From: Symbiodinium natans | Lineage: Eukaryota > Sar > Dinophyceae > Suessiales > Symbiodiniaceae | Assembly (NCBI GenBank): GCA_905221605.1 | Contig: CAJNDS010001635.1 | Coordinates: 184,001 to 248,000 of the forward strand | Direction: 5' to 3' | Length of the DNA stretch: 64,000 nucleotides | Part shown: positions 20,391-31,174 of the stretch, one piece after another | Layout: the number at the start of each line of letters is the position of its first letter | Position numbering within the stretch: the first letter of the stretch is position 1 | Made by a program: the position numbers and the translations under genes | Notes under the pieces: generated by a model | The model's input: the letters and a program-made list of their open reading frames with translations, nothing else | Database searches by the model: none | What the model was told of the DNA's origin: nothing

Positions 20391-20462
20391 TGTCAGAGAC
20401 ACCTTTCTTCACACTCCTTCGGTCTGGTCACCTGGCACAAGGAGTTCTCATGTGTCGAATGA
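20391..20462 (+). CDS. exon-like fragment after a telomere-type array (unrecognised)
   Basis: The frame from 20391 reads CQRHLSSHSFGLVTWHKEFS and ends at TGA (20460-20462). Composition is protein-like, but the piece is only 23 codons and no family can be assigned. It joins the CCCTAAA array without a clear splice acceptor and may be chance. Confidence 0.15.
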   Translation, partial: CQRHLSSHSFGLVTWHKEFSCVE

Positions 20463-20690
20463 ATGGCACGCAGAGTGCCAAAGTTTCGAATGAACCGAAA
20501 CCCTGAACCCTGAACCCTAAAACCCTAAACCGTAAACCCTAACACCCTAACACCCTAACACCCTAAACCCTAAACCCCCAGAGCCCGAAGCCTCTTTCCC
20601 CGAGAGGTGGTGGTGTACATACAAGATGTAGACAGCTGGTGAAGAGTGGCATCCAGCCCTGGCCCTAGCTTGAGTGGCGTCAAGTAGGAT

Positions 20691-20840
20691 GTATATATAT
20701 ATATATATATATTATTATTATTATTAAATTATATTATATTAAATGATATTATATGAAGTAATATTATATTTTTGTTTCATTGCAGATATGTATTTCACAA
20801 AAACATGTATGTATATATATATATATATATATACACACAC
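20691..20840. repeat. AT-rich microsatellite
   Basis: TA runs, ATT trinucleotides and a second TA run ending in ACACAC. Confidence 0.9.
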
Positions 20841-20897
20841 TTTGTGTCTATATACATATATGTGGCATATACATGTATGCGAGAGAAGACTTTGTGT

Positions 20898-21289
20898 GTG
20901 TGTGTGTGCACCCTGATTCTAAGCTAAGGGTTTTGGAAAGTCTCTGAGGCTTGGCCGGACATTTCGTATAGAAGACGGACGGTGAATGTGTTTTATGCAG
21001 GGGGCGCGAGGTCCTTTGACATAGCTCGCGCCAACGAAGCTCTATGTCATCGGGCAGGAAAACGTACCTGCGCGTGGAGTACCTGGGCAAGTTGTTGCAG
21101 CTGGTATCCACTATACTGCTTGTGACATCATGTACCCTCAAAACCCGGAATCCTCGGTCCTCAAATAATTTCAAGTCCGAACGCTCCAGATGGCTTGCAC
21201 CTTGGGACATCGGCCACAATTTCGTCACCATGCATAAGATCTTCGGACAGGGAAGCCAGTGAGAGTTTACTCTCTTATCTCCGTGTGTG
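20898..21289. repeat. 390-bp direct repeat, copy 1 (392 bp)
   Basis: Nearly identical to 21728-22111. The main difference is an 8-nt insertion near 20968 (copy 1 has GGACGGTGAATG). Both copies begin in GTGTGTG and end in GTGTGTG, so GT microhomology may have guided the duplication. On the minus strand one frame is open over most of the repeat (includes DVTSSIVDTSCNNLPRY); I recognise no family. Confidence 0.9.
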
Positions 21290-21727
21290 GCCTTGTTGCC
21301 AATCGCAGTTATCCCGCGAGGGAGCTGTACGGGTCGTTGTGCGACTCATCATGGTACCATGGAGGCCCAATAACCTGGCAGGTTGGGTCGAGAGGCCTAG
21401 TGCCACGCATGGAGCCCACTAGACCGCTCTCGAGCGATGAGTAACTTTCAGGTGGATGGGCAACAGAGGGCTAGTCCCAAGAGCAAGAATGGTGGGTCTT
21501 AGCACCCGTGTGGCCCGAGGTGGGGCCTAATGGAGGTCCTCCGGACCGCAATAGAGGCCTTAGCGCCAATGGAATTTTATGGATGGATTGGCGATGCTCG
21601 GCTCCTTATTCAGCCTTAACCTTTTCTTTTTTTTAGTTGCTAGGATCTGTGTGACGCCATGTCTTCTTTCACTTTCCCGTTGTCGGAAGTACCGCATGTT
21701 TTGGGCCGTCCCCTCTGACCGAGGGGC
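21290..21727. other. 438-bp unique spacer between the direct repeats
   Basis: No open frame with recognisable motifs. It ends CCCCTCTGACCGAGGGGC, a small hairpin, before the second copy. Confidence 0.5.
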
Positions 21728-22111
21728 GTGTGTGTGTGCACCCTGATTCTAAGCTAAGGGTTTTGGAAAGTCTCTGAGGCTTGGCCGGACATTTCGTATA
21801 GAAGACTGTGTGTTTTATGCAGGGGGCGCGAGGTCCTTTGACATAGCTCGCGCCAACGAAGCTCTATGTCATCGGGCAGGAAAACGTACCTGCGCGTGGA
21901 GTACCTGGGCAAGTTGTTGCAGCTGGTATCCACTATACTGCTTGTGACATCATGTACCCTCAAAACCCGGAATCCTCGGTCCTCAAATAATTTCAAGTCC
22001 GAACGCTCCAGATGGCTTGCACCTTGGGACATCGGCCACAATTTCGTCACCATGCATAAGATCTTCGGACAGGGAAGCCAGTGAGAGTTTACTCTCTTAT
22101 CTCCGTGTGTG
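21728..22111. repeat. 390-bp direct repeat, copy 2 (384 bp)
   Basis: See copy 1. The minus-strand open frame continues beyond the repeat up to about 22500, but its sequence outside the repeat has no recognisable motif. Confidence 0.9.
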
Positions 22112-25060
22112 CTGGGGTGTTTCAGGGTTTCGGCTTGACGGCGTACTGCGACGCAGGCTTTAAAGTCAAGAAAGAGTGTTGCCCTTGCTTCCAGCCAGCA
22201 GTCCTGGGTTCGCCTTTCCATGCTGAGGTACGCTTGCCGGCGCGTGAGGGAGACTAACGGCGTATTCGGGTATGCCGCAGCTCGCAGAGGATTACGCGTA
22301 TTCGACACAGATGAGGCAAGGTACAAACATTGCACTACAGTGGAGCGTAACGGTGACAGGTGCCATTCTGCCAGACTGATTCCCACTGCTCCCTCATGCC
22401 TATTTTCGCCACCCCCAGCATGCGAGGATAAGCCCCGGACCTGTCCCCGACAATGCTGGACATGTTTGCCCATGGGCCCATGGGCTACAACTGTAGAGAG
22501 CATAGGCGGCCTGGATAAGCTAGCCCTGACTTTGGTTTTGCGAGCTTCCTCTGCGAGCGCTTCCTAACATGACATGGCCGCAAGCTGGAAACGTCACCCC
22601 GTGTCGAGAGACTTAGCAGAGGCTAAGGCAGCCCAAGAGCAGTTTTGGGATTAGAGGCACTTCGAGCCTTTTCAACAGCTGCATCAGCACATGCGCGTGC
22701 TGCCCTGCATCCTTCCCTTTGATACCGGAAAGCACGTTCTTGAAAATTGAGAGACTTGACTTTCAAAAAGGAGGGTGATGTAAGTGCGTTGTATAATCAT
22801 TGTTTACGCATGACACTTTAGACTTTCTCTTTAGGGGGTCCCACTCCATCCTTTCGACAGCCCTAAACTCTAGAACCCGAAGAAAAGTATAATAGTGGGG
22901 ATCGAGTTCTTCAATGTGGTTTATTGTCGGATGTTTCTTGGTTGTGCGCCTGCACTACATAACTCGTGGGCGAAGAAGTGTACAATTTGTCAGGCTGCGT
23001 CCTGATCACTATTGCTTATGAAGGTTGGCGTGTGCTCAGGGCGTTGACAGCCCTTCAGGATCGACAAATCGTGGTGATACGGCCAAGCTTGCAGCTGTCT
23101 GCATGAACATGCCGCTGTGATGCTACCTGGCAGCTACCGCGGGCAGGGTCGGAGGAAGTAAAGGCCAGAAATGGGCGGACCCATCTACTAACCTTTTAGA
23201 GAGAGCCTAACAAGCCTTGATTGAGGGGCATGCCTTAGTTAATTAAGACCATGCAGGATGACCTGTTAAGCAATTATAAACCCATGAACCCTAAACAAGA
23301 CAATCATGGTTGGGCTCTCGAAGCTATGGAAATTATTGTTATTCACACTAGCGTCTGGGCTTACACGTACGACATCCGGCTCGCCGGCGTGCGCCATGCT
23401 ACATCTCATGGAACTTGTTACCACTTTGTGGCTGAGGGGTGTGCTGATTCAAGAACTGGGCGCGACGCCCACCATCAGCCCACCCATCTTGAACACGAGC
23501 GTGCCATACGCTGCTGCTCGTCCGACTTGTTGCACCAACATGTTTGAAATCTAGGAGGTAAGTAGGAATCTGAGGGGTTGAGTTCATCAGGACATTTCTG
23601 AATGCCGGCCTCACGGATTTACATGGCGGGCTGCACTACTTACCGTGCTGAGAGACGCAGCTATCAAGGCTGTGTGCCTCAGGATTTTCAGTACCCATGG
23701 TTTGGGTTTCGGGTACTGGTACTGCCTTAACTGCTCTACCGCAGTTGTGTTTTCAGCATTGTCGAGATTGGGGTGCATGTTGAGAGGTTGCACACTTGAC
23801 GCACAAATCTGGGCCCTCGAGGGTCGACCCATCAAAATGGTATGCGTGGTTCCTTAGATGTCGTGTTGCACACCTGTTGCACGGCCAGCCCTTGCCAAGC
23901 AACGTAGTGAAGCCTGTCAAACTGCTGCAGACTAGAAACAGGTGCAACTGCCTCGTTTTCGTGCTTTTTACATGCGCTTGGGACCACCACGACCTGGGCT
24001 GGATCGGGACCCTCACAGGTTGCAGTGTAAGGTTCGTCCTCCAATGTTGAGCACCGGAGCGAGTCTTCAATTCCCAGATGATGACCCCTGAAGTTGTCGA
24101 GCCCTCTAAAGTCCTAAGACATCCACACGACATACACTAAACCCTAAACCCTAAATCCTAAACCCTAAACCCTGACATGTTTTATGCACTTGGGGCACGA
24201 GCTTCTGGCCATGCGGGAGCCCTGGAACATATGCATGGCAACGGGAGCACTCATCTTTACTCCTGCCCCCCGCCATCCGGAAGCTCCAGGTTTTTTGGGG
24301 GTCACTATAGGGTTCAGGAGAACTTCACTGATCCATCCCTGCTGCATACGAGAGTCGGGAAGGACATGTGCGAGGTTTTTTGACGTCTTATAGACCCTCA
24401 AGCTCCCGGCTATACCTTCAACAATTGGGTTCTTTAGGGGGCCTAATTAGTAGGTCAATGGAGGCTATAGGATATCTGGAACACAGCCGTAGAGGCGTGT
24501 TCGGTAAGATTCTGGGTGTTCTTGCCGGTTTGAGCGTTTCCCCACTCCCTGAGCCTCAAATCTTAGCTGGGTTCTTCTGATATCGGAAACCCCAAACCCT
24601 AAACCCTAAACCCTGAACCCTAAACCCTAAACCATATCGGAAGAGACCTTCCAGTCAGAATAAGGCTCTTGGCCCCAACGATAGCCTTGGGGCTTGCAAG
24701 CCCTTGTTGCGCCTGTGCTCCTTCCTGACACAGGCAGACAAAACGTCCCCCTCCTAAGGAGTGGCTCTGAATGCCTGGCACCGAGGGGACCATCTTAGGG
24801 TTTAGGGTTTAGGGTTAAAAACCCTCCGCTATAGTGGGAGTCACAGGAAGGTGCCAGGCATTTGCGGCGTGAGCGCGACCGGATGTAGCAGACGGACCTC
24901 GCCCACGCAGTAGCTCGAAAGCCTGTAGACTTAGTCTCGTGTCAATGAGAACCATGCGCTCGCCACAAAAAACGGAGTGCTTTCGCAAGCGCATGCTGTC
25001 CAGCATAGAGAAATTCAGGAAGGCTTTGTGCTGCTCATCACAGTTCGCCAAGCATCGCAT
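22112..25060. other. no gene recognised; telomere-like tracts
   Basis: C-strand tracts at 24137-24175 and 24590-24634 and a G-strand tract at 24797-24817. The last two bracket a 160-bp insert. I see no supported coding or RNA gene. Confidence 0.4.
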
Positions 25061-25063
25061 ATC

Positions 25064-25152
25064 AGCGCACACACACACACATATATATATATATACATAT
25101 ACATATGTGTACATGTGTTTTTACATGTATATGTATACACACACACACACGT
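25064..25152. repeat. CA/TA microsatellite
   Basis: ACACAC, TATATA and ACACAC blocks. Confidence 0.85.
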
Positions 25153-25496
25153 TGGAGCTGTTCTACGGCAGAAAGAAGATGCTGCCAGTTTGATGGTCGG
25201 CTTGGTCTTCGATACGCGGCTCGCAGGACCAGGCAGCTAATGCAAACTAGACAGTTAACCAAGACCTTCACAGCAGCGACAACACCAACAAGTAACACTA
25301 ATAATGCCAAAAGAAGCTAGAAGACCAGCATGGTATAGCCGCACAGCTCAAGCCGCACAGCTGCAGCACTCAACAACAGCAGTCAGAGTAGCCAGCCTCG
25401 AGCACGAGGCAAGCAGCATGAACACAAAAACAAAGCCTTCAACTAGTCGCCTTTGCGGGACCTACTCGCACCGAAGCCACTCACCACCCCACCTCA

Positions 25497-25592
25497 CACC
25501 TAAACCCTAAACCCTGAGCCCTAAACCCTAGACCCTAAACCCTAAACCCCAAGCCCTAAACCCTAAACCCTAAACCCCAAGCCCTAAACCCA
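25497..25592 (-). repeat. CCCTAAA array with variants
   Basis: About 12 units including CCCTAGA and CCCCAAG variants. It is followed after 92 bp by TTTAGGG units at 25684-25713, an outward-facing pair. Confidence 0.9.
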
Positions 25593-25683
25593 AAAAATGC
25601 ACCACAGCATTTGCCAGAAACAAAGCGCCTTGCCCTCAGCTCAAGCACTGCCTTCGCCCACTTCTCAGGCTGGGCTCGTCATG

Positions 25684-25713
25684 GTTTAGGGTTTAGGGTT
25701 TAGGGTTTAGGGT
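25684..25713 (+). repeat. TTTAGGG tract, 4 units
   Basis: The G-strand partner of 25497-25592. Confidence 0.9.
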
Positions 25714-25989
25714 GCAGTGCATCCGGACGGGCTCTACTGCCGTCTATCTAGAGAATCCAGAGGAAGAGGGCTTCAATAAGCCCTTTGTAATCCACCTGAG
25801 CCTTAAACTGCCCTTGTAAGTCCCTCAAATCCCGCGCAAGAAGTCGGAAGGGTTGGTTGCTCTATCGGCTCGAGGCGCTGCAGACCAGCGATGGAGGCCA
25901 TCATATGGGCCAAGAACTTGAAGAACCGGCTTTGGGTGAGGTTTTTGCATCAGTCGCTTTAAAGAGGCTTTGGGGTGTACGGTTCTGTC

Positions 25990-26096
25990 TTGGGATGCTC
26001 ACCCTTATACTAACAGTCCTTAATAGGGAATGACAAGTAAAGTATCCCTATTATCATCCCTAGTAAGGACTGTTCGTATAAGGGGGTACATCCCAA
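25990..26096. mobile_element. MITE, TTGGGATG family, with perfect 8-bp target duplication
   Basis: Arms TTGGGATGCTCACCCTTATA and the mirrored right arm ending TACATCCCAA. GTTCTGTC is present at 25982-25989 and 26097-26104, a perfect 8-bp target-site duplication. This length fits hAT-type transposases among others; the autonomous partner is not in the window. Confidence 0.9.
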
Positions 26097-26175
26097 GTTC
26101 TGTCCACAGAACCTGCAGGGAGGGCGTCGTTCCGAAGCCTGTCCGCCTGGGCCCCCTAAATGGGTTGCTTCGATG

Positions 26176-26279
26176 TCGAGCACCCTTATCCCCCTTGTTT
26201 TAGGGCGTAGGCTCTCTTACAGCCCCTTTTATACCAAAAAGGGCACCCTTGTTTTTGCTAGGTTACTCTTGGGCACTAT
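26176..26279. mobile_element. introner-like element, CTAGGACCC family, degraded copy
   Basis: Shares the AAAAAGGGCACCCTTG and GCTAGGTTACTCTTGGG right half with other copies. The left end is degenerate and no target duplication is visible. Confidence 0.5.
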
Positions 26280-26836
26280 CTAACTCAAGATATTCTGAGA
26301 TTGAAGGGCGGGCCCTGATGTTGGCAGCGGGCAGGATTGGTATGCGGCTTCCATCTGGAAATCCTGATACCTTGAATGGTAGAGCTTCCGGCAATCATTT
26401 CTCAGAGCCCCTTCCCTAACCGAAGCCCTAAAGTTCTAAGGCCATTGGAAGCCTTTCTTTTGCGCGATGAGCCTCTGTAAAGCGTCAGCTCAATCAATCC
26501 GAACGCGACATGAAGAAGGTGCAGAACCACAGCAGACAAGGCAAGCAAAACAACCAGGCAACCCAAACAAAAAGCGGCGTGCCGTGCCGAAGGGTGAGGA
26601 GAACCTACGGCAACTACCGGGCTCGTCCTCAGTACACTGAAGTCCTGCCAGATCCCCAGGCACCTCAATTCTTCAGCCAGCCTTCCCTTGGGCAATTCAC
26701 GAAGGTGACGTAGTGGGGCAAGTGCCTTGGGCTTGGTAGCTTAGGACGGTTGAGGGTCCAGGGTTGCAAGGGCTTGAAAAATTGGACTCGCATCGGATTT
26801 GAGTGTTCCAGAGCCTGGTAGGGCGCTTAGTCCCTC

Positions 26837-26866
26837 AACCCTAAACCCTAAACCCTAAACCCTAAA
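26837..26866 (-). repeat. CCCTAAA tract, 4 units
   Basis: A short C-strand tract directly before an exon-like stretch. Confidence 0.9.
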
Positions 26867-26873
26867 GGCCCTA

Positions 26874-26987
26874 AGTGATGGTGCAGCTGCCAGGAGGGCG
26901 TCCGAGTCCTCGAGTTGCGGCCGAAGGTTTCTTGTCCGAATCGAAGCGCAAGTCTTTCCTCAGTTTCCAGGAGGACAGCCAACCTAA
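26874..26987 (+). CDS. exon-like fragment (unrecognised)
   Basis: A 37-codon frame ending in TAA at 26985-26987. It starts SDGAAARRASESSSCGRR and ends FPQFPGGQPT. GC-rich and serine/alanine-rich, as many dinoflagellate exons are. It could be a last exon or a captured fragment; no family is recognised. Confidence 0.22.
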   Translation, partial: SDGAAARRASESSSCGRRFLVRIEAQVFPQFPGGQPT

Positions 26988-27708
26988 GATGAAATATGCT
27001 CTTCCTTGCATTGAGGAGCGCAGGTCTTAGTCATTCTTACATGTCAAGCTGCAGCTCTCACCCTTCCGTTAAGCATGTCAAACACATGCCCTCAAAGGTG
27101 AACCTAAATTGGGGTTTAGGGCTGGCGAAGGCGCGGCCAAAGGCGAAGCCGCCACCGGGCCCGCCGCAGGGGCCCTGACATTCCACAGAGTCATCGGGTG
27201 TAGGCTGCTTGGGCCCTTCGAAGCTCCATCCAGGCAACTTAAACCCTAAACCCTAAGCCCTTGGGTGGGAAAAAGGCCTAAGACCCTACAACCCTAAAAC
27301 CTACTGACCTCGGAGCAGTCCCTAAAAAAGGGGTACAGCTTTGCCAACGAAATGTGGGTACTGGGGGTTCAGGACTGCGGCGCCTCCCATCAAGCTCAGG
27401 CAGAGTTCCTTATAAGCAACCCAAGTGGGTGTTTCCAAAATAGGGGTACCCCCTTTGAAACCCCAAATAGAACAGAATCCCCTTCAAGAAACCCCCAAAA
27501 AGGGTACCCATATGTTCGGAAACCCCCAAGTCAGAGCTCGTAGAGACCAAGCAATACTTATGCCACAATGCGTAGACCTCAAACTGGTCAGGGAAAGCTC
27601 AGGAGAGTTCAAGAAGAGCGAGAAAACCCCAAACCCTAACTTGACGATGGCCTCCCCCGTAGTGTGAACGAGGAGACACGATGGCTCGCTTGATGCTGGG
27701 TACTTTAT

Positions 27709-27816
27709 CTATATCCCCCTTGGGAATTAGTTTTAAGTTTTGTTGTTTGTTTTTACATGTAACCCAAGAGTATATCAAAAACTATTATGTTTATCAAGGT
27801 TCTAAGGGGAGTAGAG
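27709..27816. mobile_element. introner-like element, CTATCCCCCTTGGG family, copy 1
   Basis: Begins CTATATCCCCCTTGGG and ends AAGGGGAGTAGAG. TTAT flanks both sides (27705-27708 and 27817-27820), a perfect 4-bp duplication. The same family forms intron 2 of the protease gene (33905-34002). Here no coding context is evident. Confidence 0.75.
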
Positions 27817-27926
27817 TTATGCACTTGTGTGTGTGTGTGTGTTATGTTGAGCCGGTGCTTCCTCGGATGCCAGCCTGGCTTGAACCCATGAACCTTGCAT
27901 GCCTCGTGCGAGGTGTGCGGGTGTCG

Positions 27927-27981
27927 AAACCCTAAACCCTGATTAGGGTTTAGGGTTTTGGGTTTAGGGTTTAGGGAGCAA
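27927..27981. repeat. telomere-type inverted repeat (CCCTAAA then TTTAGGG, almost no spacer)
   Basis: Two CCCTAAA units are followed within a few bases by four TTTAGGG-type units, making a near-palindromic telomere junction. Confidence 0.85.
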
Positions 27982-28287
27982 GTCGTGGCCCGCCTTAAGA
28001 TTGGTGCCCAGATCCGTGCCAGATCCCTGCTTACCATAGCGACTTTGTTGTGAATAGAGAATTCGGATTTAGGCACCCTTTCGGCCTTCACATATGCACA
28101 CATATACCTATATACTGATCTATCTATGTATCTATCTATCTATCAGTTTATGCACATAGGGAACCTTATACCCTTCTAGGAAGTCTGCCTGAGAGCAAGG
28201 CCACGGCACCTGATCCAGGCCCACGTGGACACTGCTGCTGAGGATGTGGCTCGACCGACTTACGACAGTACAAAAACAGCATTCCAA

Positions 28288-28397
28288 CTAGGACCGGGAG
28301 TAGGCGCTTTTTTCCTTTTTTTTGGGTTGGGGTTCCCTTGTAATCCCCTTAACCAAATAGGGCACCCTTTTTATTCCTAGGTTACTCCCGGGTCTAG
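28288..28397. mobile_element. introner-like element, CTAGGACCC family
   Basis: Left end CTAGGACCGGGAGTAGG and right end GTTACTCCCGGGTCTAG are good inverted repeats. The T-rich left and AAATAGGGCACCC right internal motifs are shared with the family. No clear target duplication. Confidence 0.7.
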
Positions 28398-28570
28398 AAT
28401 CCATTTCCCTTCATTAAAGGCCGCCCCTAAAGGAGCTCCGGAGATTGGCACAGTAGTCGTTTAGAAGGAGGGGCTTTCTGAAGTCTCAGACGTTGTTTTG
28501 CATCTCGTAGCCACTGCTTCGAGAGTTGGGCTCAGCGTCGCAGGGTTGGTCATAGGTTTTCTTTTCGCAG

Positions 28571-28816
28571 TTGCTTGTCGAGCCTGGAGCCATTCTTTTG
28601 CTTGCGCTGACACGTGCGCTTGGAGTTTCGCAGTGCGACCTTCTTCATGGACCTCCACTCAGCGCTAGAACTCGGCATATAGCCCAAGACACGTGTGCCC
28701 AACAGTATAGAATACAGAAGCAGCTCCAAGACCCTGCAGTGCGCTCGCTTCAGGCAAAATTCCTCGCGCGGCGTACACGCTACGAGCGCGAACTGGGCCT
28801 CGACAAGAAGGACTGA
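28571..28816 (+). CDS. possible C-terminal exon (unrecognised)
   Basis: An open frame ends in TGA at 28814-28816. Its last third is protein-like and charged (YRIQKQLQDPAVRSLQAKF, then RYERELGLDKKD), consistent with an alpha-helical C-terminus. The upstream part has no ATG and no recognisable motif, and the true exon start is unknown (a CAG at 28567-28569 is one candidate acceptor). No family assigned. Confidence 0.22.
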   Translation: MLVEPGAILLLALTRALGVSQCDLLHGPPLSARTRHIAQDTCAQQYRIQKQLQDPAVRSLQAKFLARRTRYERELGLDKKD

Positions 28817-28879
28817 CCCGCGCATTTGAAAATGCTAACGCACGTGGACCCGAGTGTCTGCAACCCTACCCGCAGTTTC

Positions 28880-28948
28880 TCAACCCTAAACCCTAAACCT
28901 CAAACCCTAAGCCTTAAACCCTAAACCTCAAACCCTAAACCCTAAACC
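28880..28948 (-). repeat. CCCTAAA array with CCTCAAA variants
   Basis: About nine degenerate C-strand units. Confidence 0.85.
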
Positions 28949-29211
28949 GCCTCTGTCACCCTGCAAACAGCCAGCCCATGCTTGCCTAATGTTGGTAGCA
29001 CATGATTGGGCACGGGGCGGCTCAAATGAGTAATCCAAGGTTGCATACATCATGGAAGCTTGGATGTACAATCTGGGAAAGGAGCGCCTGAGGTTCCGGG
29101 ATCTATTCGTTGCCGGTAACTTCCTAAGTCCCATTATGAACTTTCGTGACTGTGCGTCCACATAGGCGGGAGTAGAAACATCTATGAGAGCAGGTCTGCT
29201 TCTCTATCCCC

Positions 29212-29304
29212 CTTGGGAATTATTTTTGTTTTTGGTTCATAGAATATAAAGCCCAAGAGGATATTGAAAATATTACTTTTATTAAAGTTCAAAGGGGAGT
29301 ATAG
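29212..29304. mobile_element. introner-like element, CTATCCCCCTTGGG family, copy 2
   Basis: Begins CTCTATCCCCCTTGGGAAT and ends AAAGGGGAGTATAG, sharing CCCAAGAGGATATTGAAAAT with the protease intron 2. Flanks GCTT and TCTT match at three of four positions. No coding context is seen. Confidence 0.72.
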
Positions 29305-29477
29305 TCTTGTGTAAGAAGCATATAGCTCTGGCATTCCCAGCACAACGATGTCGGGCTTACTCTCCTTGGCCTCTCTCGGCTTCTGACCCGAGCGTCAGCG
29401 ATTAAAGTACACCCTAAATGCCAGTAGGGAGACGATGAGACAACAACTTGCAGCTGCTAGTTTGTGATTTTTTTATG

Positions 29478-29703
29478 GGTAACCCTAAACCCTAAACCCT
29501 ATTTCGCATCCGGTAAGTGCTCGTGAACCTTCGAGTAGGATGCAGAGCTGCTACGGAAGCTGCCGCGCGAGGCACAGCCTTGCAAAGCGCCCAGGAAGTC
29601 GAAGCCTTATAAAGCCAGTTTACCCTCAGGATCCATGTACCTAAATAGCAAAATACTTGGGCCCTAGAGGGTTTAGGGTTTAGGGTTTAGGGTTTAGGGT
29701 TTA
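29478..29703. repeat. outward-facing telomere-type pair with 167-bp insert
   Basis: CCCTAAA units at 29478-29502 and TTTAGGG units at 29670-29703 bracket a short insert without a convincing frame. Confidence 0.8.
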
Positions 29704-30330
29704 CGGGAGGGCCCCAGTATATACGCCCAGATCCAGGCGCTGTGAGTTTTTTTGGGAAGCCCTGCATTCCAAGCTTTTAATGCCGTATCCCAACCCTAGC
29801 ATGATAGATAAATTGGCAGTTGGGGTTTGGGGTTGGCAGTTTTGGTTCACAAAAATGCAAGCTTGAAAGTTGGCCCAAACATCCTTGGAATTGTTTAGGT
29901 TTTCTGCGGGCTCACTGAATGAAAGGCTAGAACAGAAGCAGCCTAAATTGTGCTGAAGGATCATGACTAGTTCTTAGTGGGGCGACAAGTCCCTTGATCA
30001 AATTTCTAACGCTTATACCCAGTCCGAGCTATGTCTGCCCTATACACAAGACTGCAAAAAACCCAGTAAAGTTCATGTGTCCTCTACGTATTAAGGACAG
30101 TTGGCCGCAACATGCAAGCCTCATGTAGAATTCGGGAGGTAAGGGGGGTTAAAAGGAGATTTCTACTTCCCCCTAGACGCAAAACTCTAAACCCTAAACC
30201 GAAATCCCACAAAACACACGCCTCGAGCGCTGAACGACGGTGCGGAGGCGGCAGAGCTTGTTATGGCCGAGATGCCAGCCTCAGAGTTTCCCGGCTTGAC
30301 AGCTACGAGGGGCTTAAGACCTTTAATAAG

Positions 30331-30413
30331 TTGGGATGTTCCCCAATATACGAACAGTCCCCCCATTATGTAATCCCTATTGAGGACTGTTCGTATAAGG
30401 GGGAACATCCCAA
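30331..30413. mobile_element. MITE, TTGGGATG family, short copy
   Basis: Starts TTGGGATGTTCCCC and ends GAACATCCCAA. The central part is shortened to about 83 bp in total. No clear target duplication. Confidence 0.8.
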
Positions 30414-30766
30414 CCTTTCAGCCATTTTAGGCTTCAGGAGTGTAGGGTTTAGGGGAACACAGGCTTTGTGAGGCGCTTTCGGGTCAGGGTTTAAAGCCCT
30501 AAACCCCAGTGCTTACCCAGAGTCCCATATTGGCCGAGCAGAGTTCAGTCCGAAGCCTCAGTTCCAGGATCATGGGTGCCTGTCATACTGGGCTTATAAG
30601 CATCATTTTGGAAGCGAAGTATCTGCACATGAACCTTCAAGTCAGAGGCCCAAACCATAGGCCCCTGGAGCCCTCAACCGCCCGCTTGCAATTCCACCAG
30701 CGGCTTTTTGATCGGTTCGAGGGCAATCAGCAAGTACACAGGCAGAACGACGTACATACACACATG

Positions 30767-30867
30767 TTGGGATGTCACCCCTTACACTAACAGGCCTGAA
30801 TTCAGGAGTATGCGAGGGATACGATATCCCCTACAAAGGACTGTTAGTGTAAGGGGGAACATCCCAA
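30767..30867. mobile_element. MITE, TTGGGATG family, with perfect 8-bp target duplication
   Basis: Arms TTGGGATGTCACCCCTTACA and the mirrored right arm ending ACATCCCAA. CACACATG precedes (30759-30766) and follows (30868-30875) the element. Confidence 0.9.
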
Positions 30868-30964
30868 CACACATGCGCAAAACAGATGCCAAGATGACTC
30901 TAAGCAGGCTGCCGGAGATGCGGCGCCGCGTCTCGGAATGCCTCGGCCGCTCGACATTTGCCCA

Positions 30965-31030
30965 CGGTTTAGGGTTCAGGGTTTTGGGGTTTTGGGGTTT
31001 AGGGTTTAGGGGTTAGGGTTTAGAGTTTTG
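30965..31030 (+). repeat. degenerate TTTAGGG array
   Basis: G-strand units with GGGGTTTTGG variants. A CT microsatellite follows at 31114-31174. Confidence 0.85.
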
Positions 31031-31138
31031 GGGTCTGCCGTTTGGGGGTTATGGGCTTAGGGATGAAGCGGTTGGATTTAGGGCTGGATCCTGTCCGAAT
31101 CCAAGCACACTCATTCTCTCTTTCTCTATCTCTCTCGA

Positions 31139-31169
<31 letters not shown>

Positions 31170-31174
31170 TCTCG

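Noticed and set aside
21754-22503. 249-codon minus-strand open frame
   Set aside because: Part lies in the 390-bp repeat and the rest shows no motif or start-site support; described under the repeat instead.
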